DNA of 64,000 nucleotides from Phlebiopsis flavidoalba (GCA_035772785.1 JAOCPU010000036.1:186001-250000), one strand, 5' to 3'. Shown: positions 1 through 12,934, counted from the first letter of the stretch. Notes: generated by a model not told the origin, from the sequence alone. A program made the numbers and translations.

Positions 1-3000
1 TACCATTATTAAAACAACAGCATAAGAGGGGTTGTCATACGTGCGGGCTATCCTGATCACCGTTTCTATAGCGGAGCCATGGCATAGGCTCTAATCGGCT
101 TCCGAGTGCTAGGACATACCGGGCTGGGTTGTACGCCACGGAAGGACATCTTATACCAGGTCCTTTCAATACCCGTTAGACGACTGCTAAAGATCGCAAT
201 CAGTGGCAGCAATGACTAGCTATCTATCCCTGCACTTACTAGTCTTCTTTGGAGTGTGGATGAGGTTTTGCCAAAAAACGTGTCGCGTTCCAGCGGTCCA
301 GAATTGTAGCAATTTAATCCACACTCATGGAGCTTGTTGGGTCAATCTCTCGTTCCTGACATCTCATTCTGAAGGCTTTATAGTCGGCGATTGGTGAAGG
401 ATTCGAGTCTGTCGCGATCCCTTCGAGGGTGGATTATTCAGCACATTGGGAAAAGCAGGTCTATGAATCTACCTGATGGCCAAACCGGCGTACAACCACT
501 CGCGATCTTTCCTCCCGTTCCCAATCCCTGGCATACCATAAGCACCCGAGAATGAGACATGCCTGCGCAAGTTCAAGGGACTTCCGGCCTGCGATCAGTG
601 CATTTGCTGCCGTCGCGGCTTTCGCAATTCGCATTGGCGACAAGATAGATTTCCGTACATTTTCCTGTTGTTCAGTACAGGGATAGCAACCGTGACAAAC
701 TGATCTTGTCTTAGAAGGGTTGTCCGGGAAATGATGCAATGGATTTACGTTAAACCAACAGATGAAGAGGACACAGGATAGCGCTTGAAGGTAGACGTAT
801 TAGGCTGGACGATATGGAGCACGGGCTCGAGAACAGGACACAGGGATGACACTGCGACGGAATGAGTTTGGCGCAGATCTGCCTCTTACTGAAAGCCCTG
901 CGATCCTACGTTCAAGCGAGCGTGGAAACTCAAGAGAGCCAGTCAGCAGGACCCTTAAAAGAAACAGCTAACAAGCAAACAACTGACACTCCTCAAGACA
1001 GTTTTTGGTCGGATCAGCACGTCTGGGGTGGTGACCAGGCACAACACGCGACACAACAATCTCGGGCATCAGTTACCGACCTCCTCAACGATCCTGTCCG
1101 CACGATAATCTCGAGATCGTTCGGCAGGTCCTGTCGTTGGATTGAGTCGTGTTTAGCTGGATCCATAGAAACACATTTGCTTACCGCGGGCAAGAAGGAT
1201 CCAGTGTCTGCCACGCGGCTGTATGGAGGAAGGGGAGTCAGCCGGACGGTTAATTTGATACGCATCATTCCAATCACACCGAACTCACAAGGGCGTTCAT
1301 CGTCAGTTTCGTAGTCCCCGTCCTTGGCCATCCTCTTACTCTTCGCATTCTTGCCGTTGTTACTGCTAAGTGCGAGCTCCGCAATGAGGTCAATGGGTAC
1401 AGACGCGTCCGGTAGCGATTGGTTTTTCTCGTTTTCCCTCGTCCTTGACCGTCCCGACACTTCCGCGCGTCCAGTTGCCTCGTCTTCGCGCTTCTTTGCC
1501 ATCTGCCATCGAGCTCGTCTTCCTCTGTACTCTCGCCCTCGCCCCGGAAGCCCAGCGCAAAGGCACTAGGGCCTCCAGAACTGCCGGCGGATGCGCGCAC
1601 TGTCGTGCGAAGTCGTACCAAGCCAAATCGAGCACGTTTCTGTGGTCAGGTGGTGAAGTCGCCATTCGCTTCAGAGTGTTGTTGACAGCGGTGTCGCCGT
1701 GTACGGGTTGTGTAGCTACGAGCCCGTGATAGGCGAAGTGCATTCAGCCCGTCTGTGTGATATGAGTCCACCGAGTGTCCCACGCACCTCGCTTGAGAAG
1801 TGATTCGATAATCGCGTCCTTCTGGCGAACGAATCTGCGCGAGGAGAAATTCGCGTTTACTAGATTTCGGGAAGGTGGGTGGTCAGCTCGTCATTAGCAG
1901 GAATCGCAAGATGGGCGAAAGTGAGTCTAGACGGAATAGTGAGGGAAAAAAGGCAGCACGGGAATTTGTAGCATGCCGACTGCTAGCTCCAAAACGCGAT
2001 ACCGTTTGCCGGGGAGGTGAAAGGCATTACACCAGTAAGGCTACTCACCGGTTGCATCTCGTGCTCGTCCGCCCCCCTCGAACGATACAGACGTGTCGCG
2101 CTTGGATCGTCTTGCACGATGGTCACATAGTGTCTTCGCCCGGTAGAATAAATGGCACCGTTATCTGCAACACGATATGTTCGAATTACCGAAGTGGACG
2201 TTTGCAGGGGAGGGGGGGGGGGCACAGAACGTCCTTCCGTTAGCGACACAGAGGGAAGGAAATCTTTTGCGCGAAGAAAACTTTAACCTTAAAGCCTTCT
2301 GGCAGTATGTGCACGCGCGGCGAGCTGAGGGGGACCGCCCATGTAGAACGCATTGCACATCACGAGCGTTTGAGGACAGAAATCCGAGCAAACGAGAGCT
2401 ACGGCGATGTGATGTCAACCGGTGCACATGTTGCAGTTAGGGAAAATCAAGTAACATGCCCCCGGGAGTCAGTCCGAGATTTCGTCCAGTAGAGTATATA
2501 TATCCTCGAAGTTTTGTGTAGCCAGAGGTACGAGTTAGGGCGACGTGAGTCAAAGAGTCGACAGCAAGCACGCGCATGGTCAGAGTAGGCAGAGGCTAAT
2601 GAGCAAGTTCGTCGCGAGCAACAGATAACAAAGAGACGCAGCGATAGTACAACGGGATTTGACGGGACTCTCGGGCGGTCAAGGTACAGGTGTACCCGTT
2701 TGTGCGGATCATTCGTTATCACTTTCATCATTTCCGCTCTGTTTCGACCTCCCTTCTGACGCGCGTGTTCACTCTTGCCTTCTTGGTCCTGCCTTGGCTG
2801 GGATGTAGACGGTCGCGTAGACGGCGTCGATAGTGAAATCACCATGCTCGGACGAGGATGTACTCTGCAACGGACTGCTTTGAGGCTCAGCACTAACTTG
2901 GCCAGGTAGCGATGGGGTGGATGTGAGGTTGTGTTGCTCACTAACGGCCCGGGGCGCCGTAGCCGAAGATGGGCCTGCCAGCCAGATTCAAAATCTTGCA

Positions 3001-3932
3001 GATGGTCCAAGGAAGGGCGTTTGTGATGATGTCTTTCGTTATGATGCGAGAAGCGGGGCCCTGCAGCGTAATGGGTCGTATAGGTAGGCTGCTGTTGCGT
3101 TTTGTTCGGGGGAGGAGCTGTGTTGGGGACGCTGCTAGCGTTCTGCGATTGCGGGGTGAGCCTGAACCAAAGATGGCGGAGTCAGAAAAGGCATAATGAG
3201 TGGTGGTAGATGGTGTCGGCGGTGGAAAACCGGAATACTTTGTGTGAGGTACGGGGCACTGGATGCGCGGCACGTGGATGGTCGGTGGACATGTCATCGG
3301 GACTTGGTGGTCCAGAAGGGTAAACATACATCATTTGAGTAGCGTGTGTAGATGTCTACCCAATGTTCTGATAATCTCCGGCGTCTTGGGGCTGGCTGGT
3401 CGGACTGTTTATAGTGATAAGGATTCATCGTGTCGGCCGACGAGACCTGCGAGTTACTTGGATCAAGGCTGTGAGATGGAGAGAACATAGGAGAGGGAGG
3501 GACCAATGTCGAGGGAAAGAGCCGTGGATAGAAAGTCAAGATATGCGTGCCTTTCGGATGGACAGCTCGTTCAGGAGCGGAGGGTTTTGTTCCTGTACGG
3601 CCACGCCGGCGTGAGGTGCTGGATGCCCAGAAGCGGTGGTAGGTACCGGCGTGAGCGGTTGCGGAAGGTCCAGTAACTCTTCTCTGTCGGCGACACGCTC
3701 ATCTGATGTGTTCAGACAGTATATTAGCATTTTATCTGCCAAGTTCAGTCAGCACGGGTCCACCTTGTGAAAAAACCCAGAGAGATTTAAGGTGACCTTC
3801 GTCATGTGGCAAAAACTTGCAAGTTTTGTTGGTCCTATCTTGTGGATTACTTGCGAAAAAAATCATCGGGCCAGTCTGACTGATGGACATAGGTAGAGTT
3901 AGGGGTTGCATACTCTAGATACTAATATCTCA
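1..3932. other. Gene-poor left flank with possible minus-strand coding fragments
   Basis: I recognise no protein family here. On the minus strand, a Ser/Pro-rich stretch (about 3740 to 2940) and a charged stretch (about 1740 to 1270, containing STEEDELDGRWQ and then a Lys/Arg/Glu-rich run) have coding-like composition. They are broken by frame changes and could be the remains of one or two hypothetical genes. A G11 homopolymer lies at 2212-2222. No RNA gene or mobile-element hallmark was seen. Confidence 0.3.
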
Positions 3933-5292
3933 TCATACTGGATGGTGAAAAATGCCGTATAGGTCGTCGTGGTGTGTGATTGCCACTTGTGCAGATGGAT
4001 TCTTCTTTGAGTCGTTTAGAACATTTGTTATGAGGACGGGAAACTTGCGCGCGCACCTCGAGTATATAGTCCAGAATGTGGTCAAGAGGGTCAATAAACT
4101 GCGAAGTGAGGTCAAAAATTGAAACAGGTGTCCCATAGTTATAAAGACGCGTCGCCCACTTCATCGTCCCTGGATACCGATTCCTCAACTTCGATGCTGT
4201 CACTCTGAAAGTCGGAGTGTAATCCGGTATGACCTGCTGGGGGATGGGTTGAACCACCGGCGGGACCCGATATTGCATGTGAGTGACTTCCAGTCCCCGA
4301 TCTACCATGGTTCGTTAGGATCAGAGTATACGCCGCGTTTGGGTTGTGGGTCCATGTCGCGTGTGGAGGGATTCTGGTCTATGGTGTATGGAAGATAGCT
4401 CAGCGGCAGAAAAGATCTTCTCTTCAGTTTGTAGTATCGTAGAAAAAGACAATCTGTTCCACCATTAGAATCGGATGATGACTGATTGGTGGTTGCATTG
4501 GCATGAACACTAGAGCGATGAGAGATAGACATTGCGGAGCCATCCTTGGAGGACAATGATAAGCAGGCGGAGAGAGCTGCCACTTGAGTGTTTGCTCCAA
4601 TGTCCTCCTCACGCAGGTGCTTATCAACCGCAGCGATGTCCCATTTCGCGGTCTTCACCCAGCCAGAAATAAGCACAATATCTTCAGCATGGAGGTCGAC
4701 TTTTGAATCTCTTGAATGCAAATTCCTGCCAGTATGCATGGTTTGCCAGCATGTAGCGCGGAAAGCTCCAATTCCGCGGCAAAAATGCGAGCTTGTTCGC
4801 CCTTCTCCCCATAGAATTGCTACAGCACCACGATCGCTGTGGCAGGTGAACATATACCTTATGTTGACGGTACTACTTTAGGGTTCATGTGAGATTCATG
4901 TTTCTGTAGAAAGCGTCTATTACATACCCTCCCCCTGAGGACACGGATGCTTCTGCGCTCAAATTGTCGCTCCATCGACTGCGCGGTAAAAAATGGGTCG
5001 GGAGGTATAACCCGGGAGTTTTTATCGATAAGCGTATCGTCTTGCTCCAAGGGCACAAAACCTTCGGGTACACCGAATGAGTTGGCGGGTGAGTCTATGG
5101 GTTTCATTATGTTGAAGAAACGAATGAAAGCGCCCTCCGCGAAGTAGCCCACATCCCCCGATATCGATGTCTCCGAATTGCCTCCTCTCCGGGATCCCAC
5201 AGCGGAAGTCCATGTCCAAGCCGTATAAGTTGCTCGGCATAAGTACGATAAGCTGGCGTCGTGCGGTTGCTCCTATTTCTAAAGAGCGACAT
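3933..5292 (-). CDS. Hypothetical protein of an expanded agaricomycete family
   Basis: The function is unknown. The family is recognisable from its motif order. The N-terminus carries YAEQLIRLGHGLPLWDP just after the start at 5292 (MSLFRNRSNR). Next come GDVGYFAEGAFIRFFN (about 5150), AEDIVLISGWVKTAKW (about 4700), a Ser-rich linker followed by CLFLRYYKLKRR (about 4440), and a C-terminal IDPLDHILDYILE then ITHHDDLYGIFH ending at 3933. From memory, mushrooms carry many paralogues with this architecture, often annotated only as hypothetical, with the C-terminal acidic LDYIL segment conserved. The reading frame changes at least three times, so this copy is either broken or mis-sequenced. No signal peptide or membrane segment is seen. 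Family assignment is fairly sure; function is not known. Confidence 0.65.
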
Positions 5293-7631
5293 ATGTGAGA
5301 GGTAGACACTGAGAAGGGGTATTAAGCTGCATGTACAGCCATAGTTGGCTGCTTCCACATCCTTATGCACCCGGGCTACCGCTGAAAAACCTTGTATGCA
5401 CAGCGATGATCAAGAACGATGTTTGACAGCGTGGGCTCCCAAAGACGAACCAGCGAGGTGATTGGAGTAGAGCTGGCTGTGGTTAGCACGCTCTAGTACA
5501 TACCGAAATTTAAACGATCGGTTGAAATGTTGTAGACCGCATCCTGCTTGGAAGGTGCATTGAATATAATAGGTCGATAATTTGTGTCGCAGACTGTCGA
5601 TGTAGACGTCGCGTCGGTCGCGCGGCCGGCGAAGGGCGGCGACACGCGAGTGTTTTTGATGGTCACGTGTTGCTTTGATGGCCCATCTCCCGCACAGTCG
5701 GAGTCTAGACCCCGGAGGCGCGGAATCGTTTGAGCACTGGCAGGCGGGGCCGTGTCCCCTGGTGCCCTTCGGCGGTACGACAAACGTATGGACAATGTTT
5801 GCAACCACACGCTGCGCACGACTCCAAAATATCAAGGTCATGGCCACATAATATGTACAGACCACAGTGGTATCACCAAGACTTTTCAAGGACACAAATG
5901 GAGAGAGGACACACTGCGTATCCAGATGTACAAAGTTGGGAAGGCACATAGTTTCTCAGACTACCGGGCAGAGGTGCATTGTTTAGGACCCATTGAGACA
6001 AGAGCTAGAAGCTATGAGAAACGACATTCGTTGAGCAAATGAGGAGTGGCAACAGTATATTTAGAGAGGAACGGCTCACTTCCGGGTTGGATCGTGAAAG
6101 CAGCGGTCTGGGCGAGGTCTCCATTCTTGTCTCTGAGAGAGAGACCAACGCTGGTATCTTCGGAGGATATTTTGTCTTATAACGACAACCGGCACACTTG
6201 CGAAGAAGGGCTTACCGGCCCGTGCTATATATTGGGTGCATACCAACTGAAAGAGTGGTCCTTATGCCTGAATATATTTGGACTGGTGTCCCATTGGCGT
6301 CTGGCTCTTGAAATGCTTTTTTTTTTTGCAAGGGTTCAGCGACAGACATGTGACACTGAGGAGCCAGAGACTCACAGCTTCAGGGGATATAACGAATGTA
6401 GGTCAATTTCATTAATAGTTACTCTGAGATGAGACCCACCAATGTGTAGGGAGCTTTGTGAGAGAAGACATAATCAGATCAATGTTGCGTCCCAATGAAA
6501 TGAACTTACCGCGTCCGCCTTCCCATGTGATCTGAGTTGGGACACACTCCTTACGGCGGCCTCGGCGCTGAGCCATATTGGTTATCTGACAGGTTACGAT
6601 GCTCCAACATACTCACGGAGTATTGATCACGAGGATTGACGCAGAGAGGCCAAGACCGTACTGGCCAAAAGTCATGATCAGGGAAGTGATGAGGTTCTTC
6701 ATGTTTGCTGAGGGAGTCTGAGCGAGTAACTAACGCTCCGTGCCCTGGAGCACCTGGTATAAATACCGTCTTGTCGCTAACGAGCTGCGTAACTCTGTCC
6801 TCTGGGTCAGAGGAAAATTCACAGGGTTACGTTTCTGTGCTGATATGGCCCAGATCGCAGTCAGATGAAGGTCTGTTTGCAATGGCAAATAGTCGCACCA
6901 GTGAGATGTCCGGGCAAATACTCTAAATATGTCACATTTGGTTGTTTGCCACTAATGTCATAGAATGAGTGGATAGGCCGAGGACAGCTTTCTATGAACT
7001 CATCTTCAATGTAGAACGACTCGCTGGATGTCACAGTTTCTAGTACTGAGTACTGAACCTTTGGCGTCCACCAAATTCTGCGTGAGCGCTGTAGGCGGCG
7101 TCATGGAGTGGCGAAACCGTGACATGGTCAAGTCGTGAAGCACGGACAATGACAAATCCGCCATATAGGAATATGAGTGTGCGTGCCTGTGATGCCTGTA
7201 TTAGAGCGGCAGGATCAAGTCAAGAAGCAGCAAAAGCGTCGATAACGAGCGGCTCGCCCCTGTACCGACATTGTCCCCTGATTTTAAGTCATCGGTGTGT
7301 GCAAGGAGGACGGATGTTGTACGTACTTCGATGGCGCCAGATAGAGGTATAAGCTTTAAGCTGTGAACGTCAAGAGTGCTTCATCGGTGTATCACCGTTG
7401 TTTATTGTCTCTGCCACAGTGTAAGGTTGTTTACCAGCGATGCATCAGCCGTGGCTGGTCAAGATGGAAGTGGGATTTGATATTATGTGAGAATTGTGTG
7501 GGGTATACAGGTAAGTAGGTCGAGCGGACAGCAGTGCCCGCGCACGGCATAGCCGCGAGAAGCTGTGATACCGTGACATGGTGAGCGCCATGGATGTCTG
7601 GAGAGCACCTTTCTGCAATGTCACATGGTGT
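5293..7631. other. Intergenic stretch, nothing recognised
   Basis: Several open frames occur (for example minus 5949-5410 and plus 6046-6432), but none shows a conserved motif, signal peptide or splice pattern. A T-rich homopolymer lies near 6317-6327. No RNA gene or repeat family was recognised. Confidence 0.3.
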
Positions 7632-8983
7632 TTAGTATTGCGTTGGTGTGTATCCCGTAGAGTTAGGCGGTTGAGTGTGTGACGGAACAGATGAAGCGGC
7701 GGACGGTGGCAATGCAAGTCCTGGACCGGGAGCCCCTGGTGGGGCAACCGTCTGAGGTTGTGCGTCCGGAAAGGTCGAGGGGTCGTCTGGATTCTGACAG
7801 CCTACGTCAATGATAGGTACAAATAGCGTGAAGAGGTATCTCACATAAAGCACGGGAGTAGGAGCGGAATTCGCAGCGAGTGTCACTGGGAAATAATCAG
7901 CTGGGAGAAACGGGCTGTGTAACGCCCGGGGAAGTGGCGTTGAGCTTCTCGGGATCTGGCGTTGACGCCGCCGGCGGTATTGTAGTATCGCTCGCGGGCT
8001 TAAGTGCTTGCCTGGCTCTCCTCTTGATAAATAGCCAGATGCCTCCGATAGCTGAGAGCAATGCACTAATGCCGCCGATAATACCACCCACGATCGCGCC
8101 GACATTTACCTTCTTCTTCCGATGAAACGTGGTCGTCGACTCGCCTGTGGGCTCCGAGAACGTGGGAACACTGATGGATGGTTCCGAGAAAGAGTACGTG
8201 GGCTGCGAGAAGGGAGAAAGTCGGGACAGACGTGCTTATGCCCTTGCCTGTTGCGGTGGCACCAGCTGCGGTTGCTGAGACGTCGGCTGGGTTTTTCGCT
8301 GCCACGGATTCCGCGTTCAGAAGATTGAAGCCGTTGCCGTCAGCGACGCTGAGATAAGCCCAAGTCGGTACTGATACGGCGGAGGGTATGACGTTGGGAT
8401 AAGCCCCATCGCTGACGACTGTGGTTGGTTGGACGGACAATTTGCTATCCACTGCGTCCATCTGTAGCGCGTTTTCAACCGTGCACTGAATGAGAGCGAA
8501 AACAAGACTTACGAGTCATATGAAAAACCTTGGCAAATACCACACGCGGCAAGAAGCGAGTAAGTCACCGAACTGCACATACACGTAGTCGCTTGGTAGG
8601 GGTTTCGTGCCACCAGGTGGAGAATACGCGTCATCGGCAAGACCACTGATGAGCCCATAGACTATAGATTCTGAAGTAAAGTCAGGATATGCCACTCAAT
8701 GCGAAGACTGACTAGTCAAACCTGACGGAAATTCCAGGCACGGGGACATCATGAACGCCGCGACTAAGCATGGCTGCTGACCTCTCTGGTTATTCATCTG
8801 CAAATATCGTCAACGAGAATGGTGAATCCAGCCCTGCTGTAAATACGAGCATAAATGTTCAGATACTTTTCTCACCCATGAATACGATGACTCGCATACC
8901 GCCGTTGTGAGCTGTGCCCGTGTCGGCGGCAAAATGGCGACACATAAACACAACAACAGCGACGCCCACATACTAAAACCCAT
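7632..8983 (-). CDS. Secreted single-pass membrane protein (SKG6/Axl2-like), tandem copy 1
   Basis: This is a predicted type I cell-surface protein. The start at 8983 opens a clear signal peptide (MGFSMWASLLLCLCVAILPP, then TRAQ). A short Cys-containing ectodomain follows, then VPTWAYLSVADGNGFN (about 8370), a Ser/Thr-rich stalk, and a glycine-rich membrane helix, GGIIGGISALLSAIGGIWLF, followed by KRRAR (about 8090-8020). The cytoplasmic tail is Pro/Ser-rich, contains NPDDPSTFPD (about 7790) and ends at 7632. The WAYLxV, Gly-rich helix and NPxDPSTFP landmarks are shared with the gene at 11699-12934, so the two are tandem paralogues. From memory, agaricomycetes have many such proteins of unknown role; resemblance to yeast Skg6/Axl2 is limited to the helix and juxtamembrane basic cluster. 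The ectodomain is the most disrupted part. Confidence 0.6.
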
Positions 8984-11698
8984 ATTCAATTGCGTCCGAC
9001 AACTCTTGCCAAGGGAAGTTGAGGAGACCAAGAGAGAGGGGTTCAGGGGGTGGACGAGCCAAGGGCACCGCTGAGGTCGAGGTGTAAATTGCCTGCCGCT
9101 AACGGAGCTGAGCCTAAGACATATGGTCACGCCGTTCGATGGTGGCTTGGATGCTTTGATCCTTAAGGGTAGATTAATGTCGTTTTGTCAGTATAAAACA
9201 CCGGTCGGTGATGCGTGCCTGATTGCACCCACGCATGATCGTCGCTTCTCCTCGCCGCTCAATTATGTCGTCGGGCACGCTGGTCAATTTGTGCACAGCC
9301 TATCGGCTGTGTCGCACGGAGGGCTATTCGTGGTGCACGGACATAGCGTCGGGCACTGGTATGTGACTGAAGTCGATGAAAAGGTGGAAGATAAGACGGT
9401 GAGTATTTCCCTCGCGTGAATTTGAGACACTGTGAGGTCCAAAAACCCGCGAAGTTCGCCCGGCCACCTAGCGAACTTCACAAATTCACCTGGAAAACGG
9501 GCTACACAGGGCGAAAGTGCAGAACGGGCGAATGTCGCCCTTCAGCGTTTGAGAGTAGATTTCCCTCCGATATGGGTAATTTCAAGGGGGGGTGCGATGC
9601 AGCAGGCGCCGACATCATCTTATGCCGGTGGGGTAACGACCCCACGTGACTCGGGACCTCGAGCACCGATCCTCCTGAATTGGCACAGCCGTGGGGTGAA
9701 TGCGAAGTGTAGGTTGAGCAAGCATATCGAATTCGAGGGCATATGTGGATCAATTAAAGAGCAGAACGATGACACAATATGCCCTTCGAAGCCATACCGA
9801 CTTCTGCATGGCGTCCTGCCTGTACGGGCGCCCGTATCAACGCAAGGTATGCCAAAAGAGATAGTTCTGGATCTGTGGCACTATTATTCTTGCTGCACTG
9901 GTGGATGTTATATCTGTGTGTCAAATGCACCAATCATCGCCATGTACAATGAACTAACAGCGCCACCTACTCAGGACGAGGCAAAGTGCAGCTCACGGGG
10001 TCCCGGCCGTACTGACGGGCGCTATGCATAAGACGATGTCCCCGCTTGCCCCGGCGCTACCCCCCTGGGTAATTTCGCGCGACATGCTATGGCGCTTAAG
10101 GGTCAAAAGAGGAACGCGTCATCTTTTCGTCTGACCTTCACCGTCCATCATCATACTGAGATGGGTCCCCTCCTCGACATATCCCTCCGGTTTTCCTTCC
10201 CTACTCCATAGTGCTGAACACTTGACCCAAGGACAGCAATATATCAGCTGTAAGCCACGCTCTGCCTTCAATCCGGTGCGTGAGGGCTTGTAAAGGGACC
10301 AGCTGACGCGTCGTTCGAGGTCGGGTAACCGCGTAGCACGGGCCCACGTTGTGACACGCTCACCTGCGGTGCGTACTTGACACTCTATCTTCTACAGCCG
10401 CAGTTGAATGACCTCGTCGTGTCAAGTAACAGCATTCTCACAGATTCGTTGTTGGCCCGAAGCGCAAGTTATAACATCATGTTTTCGCCATGATGTGAGG
10501 TGCGTAATCCCTGTCGGCTACGACGCCCTCTATTGATCGCCGTGATATATAGGATGGCCCACTAGACGGTATATATGCAGTCGGCTGTGACAGTAGAGAT
10601 GGGGTGCACGCCGCCAGGTAAGTCTATGTGATGACAGTATCCCCTCCAAGCTAATGGTTCTCTCCCAGATTAGACTTAGCTGAGGAGCAGTAAATTGTCT
10701 CCATGGATTCCAGACTGAAAGGTGTGTAGTTGTACAAAACAACACCGCAGTCAACCCACAATGACCCTCGCCCAGTAGTAGCACCTGTCACAAGCACTCA
10801 ATACAGTGGGTACCGGGTACTCATTTCAGACCCCTGGTGACTAACCTCAGAGAGAAAATATGCCAAGTAGCATAGATTCACTGTATTGTACTAGATTCAT
10901 GGGTTTCATAATATATAATGAATTTTAACGCATTTTGGCGGCGCCGTGGTGATACAATTCGCCCTATAAACAGTGGAATATGCGCCAGTGTAGTGACCCC
11001 GCCCACCGCGTCAGGGCGAAATTACATGGTGTGAAACAAACGGGCGAAACGTTCCAATATTTCGGGCGAATTTACTACAAGGAGAATTCGCCCTGTTACC
11101 CGGGCGACAGAACCCGGTCATCGGGTGAAAATGAACCCTCATTCACGGCGAATATACTCCTTTACGTCCTGGCGAAATTCGCCCTTTCTGAACCTCAACA
11201 CAGTGAGAAGGACTTACGGAATCTTAGGGGAGTACCAAGCCTTTTGATTTAGGGATTTCCCGCGCGCATCTGTCAAAGCTCGACGGAACGGCAACAAATC
11301 AGCCATGGTAGATGTGGTTTGGTAAGTCAGAACTTAAACTGGTTCGTCGAGACTCGAGATCAACTACTCGAGACTCGGGAAAGACCCGGGCCGAAGCCGC
11401 AGATCGAGCGCTACTCGCCGTAGGCCTGGTACGCTGCTACTCGCCGTATGGGACCCCTGGCGGTGGCGCAAGACGGTTTTGCGAGACAGGCGGGCGAGAG
11501 AGGGCCTACGCATGTCGCTAGACGACGAACAACCACGTACATATACCCTCTGAATAGTTCTCCGATGAATTGGAAATTTAATAAAAATGCAATGTACATG
11601 GCTGGCGGCCCAGAGTGAGTAAGGTATAGTCAAAAGGCCATCCGAAAATGGACATAGGCTGGCAAATCATGCAGCAACTGTCCCTCTCCTGACACAGC
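8984..11698. other. Intergenic region between tandem paralogues with GGGCGAA clusters
   Basis: No gene family is recognised. The stretch holds two clusters of the heptamer GGGCGAA and its reverse complement, described in a separate entry and as a finding. A 98-codon plus-strand frame at 9123-9419 has no recognisable motif. Confidence 0.4.
9455..11184. repeat. Two clusters of GGGCGAA / TTCGCCC heptamers
   Basis: Exact GGGCGAA copies on either strand occur at 9455-9461, 9509-9515 and 9526-9532, and again at 10958-10964, 11014-11020, 11042-11048, 11064-11070, 11087-11093 and 11178-11184. Near-matches (GGGTGAA, GGCGAA) lie between them. Orientation is mixed and spacing irregular, so this is not a simple tandem repeat. 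It could be a decayed inverted-repeat element (MITE-like) or a binding-site cluster; the sequence alone does not decide. Confidence 0.5.
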
Positions 11699-12934
11699 CT
11701 ACACCTCTGCAACACCGCTGTATCCTCCAGGCTGGTGAGAGTAGGGCTGCTGGGCACCTGGAGGGGGACTCATGCTCGTTGGGACATATCCGCCCGTATT
11801 GGAGCTGGCATAGCCCTGGTTAAGGCTCGGGTTGTACATCGTGTTGCAGTACCGACACTTGGGGCTAGTGCTGTGGGAGGAAAGTCGAAGGGTCGTTAGG
11901 GTTGTACACCGGCATCGCTGACGTCTGGTTTCAAGCTATGGGCGTACTGATTCGAGTCGAAAGCGGGCTTCTCGGGGTACTGGCGTGCGCCTACGTCTGC
12001 GTGCTGGTAGTCCGTAGGAGGGGGACCGTTGGCGTTGGTGTACGCCGCGGAGGGCGCCGAGCCGCTCTTTCGGCGATGACGGATCACGAAAAACGCAATG
12101 ATACCCGCGAGGATCGCGGCGCCTCCAACGCCGCCAACAACAAACCGCCGACAATGGCACCAGTGTTGCTGCTCTTTTTTGCCACTAGAAGCGACCGCGG
12201 TGCCAGTACCACCAGCGCCGATGGCCGTTTCGCGGGGGGGTCCCAGTCGCGAGATTCGTGGAAGAGAAACCGACGGATTGGGATTGCGGACCAGTGGAGG
12301 AGGGAGCAGCGACTGCCGAAGACTCAGCAGGGTCTTGAGCCGCCTTTGTCTGGGCGGCGGTCACGTTGAACGCATCTGCAGTGGTCACGTCAAGGTACGC
12401 CCATGCTGGAATGGAGGGTGCCGGAGGGGAATGCTGGCGGGCCAAAAACGCTCTGATAATCTGTCGAACAGTTTTGTTTGCCAAGCAGACCATCTACGCC
12501 CAATTAACTTATGACATGCAGCGCGCAGCGAAGGAGCTTACGGGAGGTTAGTGGTTTAGACCTATCCTGGCAGGTTGCACAGGCGCCGATCATGCTGTAG
12601 AACACGGTGCTGCACTGACATGGCGTCGCAAACTCCACGGTCGGGGGACGGTAGTGAAAGTCCTCGGGGAGCGAGTAGACGTATGCGTCGGTGGGATCCG
12701 CAAGACAGGCCGAGTTCAGGGTACGCCGCCATCAGACAGGGGTTCTGGCCGCGCGAGTTGTCCATCTAGGAGCAATTGAGCACTGGGGAAATCGTAGAAA
12801 CAAAATTGAGAAACATACCCAGTTGTATTGGGCAAACAAGTCGCGTTTGTGCCTTGCGCGGATACGCTCACTGCACGAAAAAGGACAGCGAGAACGACGC
12901 CACTGGCCGTTCCGAACTTGGTGTGTGATGGCAT
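11699..12934 (-). CDS. Secreted single-pass membrane protein (SKG6/Axl2-like), tandem copy 2
   Basis: This is a predicted cell-surface type I membrane protein. The start at 12934 gives a signal peptide (MPSHTKFGTASGVVLAVLFR, then AVSVSAQ). A Cys-rich ectodomain follows with the family landmarks NSRGQNPCLMAAY (about 12750) and a CQC/CQD-type cysteine cluster near 12600. Then come IPAWAYLDVTTADAFNVT (about 12400), a Ser/Thr stalk, and a Gly-rich membrane helix readable as VGGVGGAAILAGIIAFFVI, followed by RHRRKSG (about 12160-12080). The tail (PPPTDYQHADVG) ends with SHQPGGYSGVAEV and a stop at 11699. It is better preserved than copy 1, about 2.7 kb away in the same orientation. At least three frame changes remain. 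The biochemical role is unknown; a wall- or environment-sensing role is only an inference from architecture. Confidence 0.65.

Noticed and set aside
1014..1743. Minus-strand charged ORFs as a confident gene
   Set aside because: Composition looks coding, but frames are broken and no family, start or splice pattern could be supported.
4390..4480. tRNA/snRNA-like words (TAGCTCAGCGG, then TTTGTAGTATC and TCTGTTCC)
   Set aside because: No matching B box or cloverleaf follows, similarity to U2 is only a few short words, and the stretch is part of a recognisable protein family on the minus strand.
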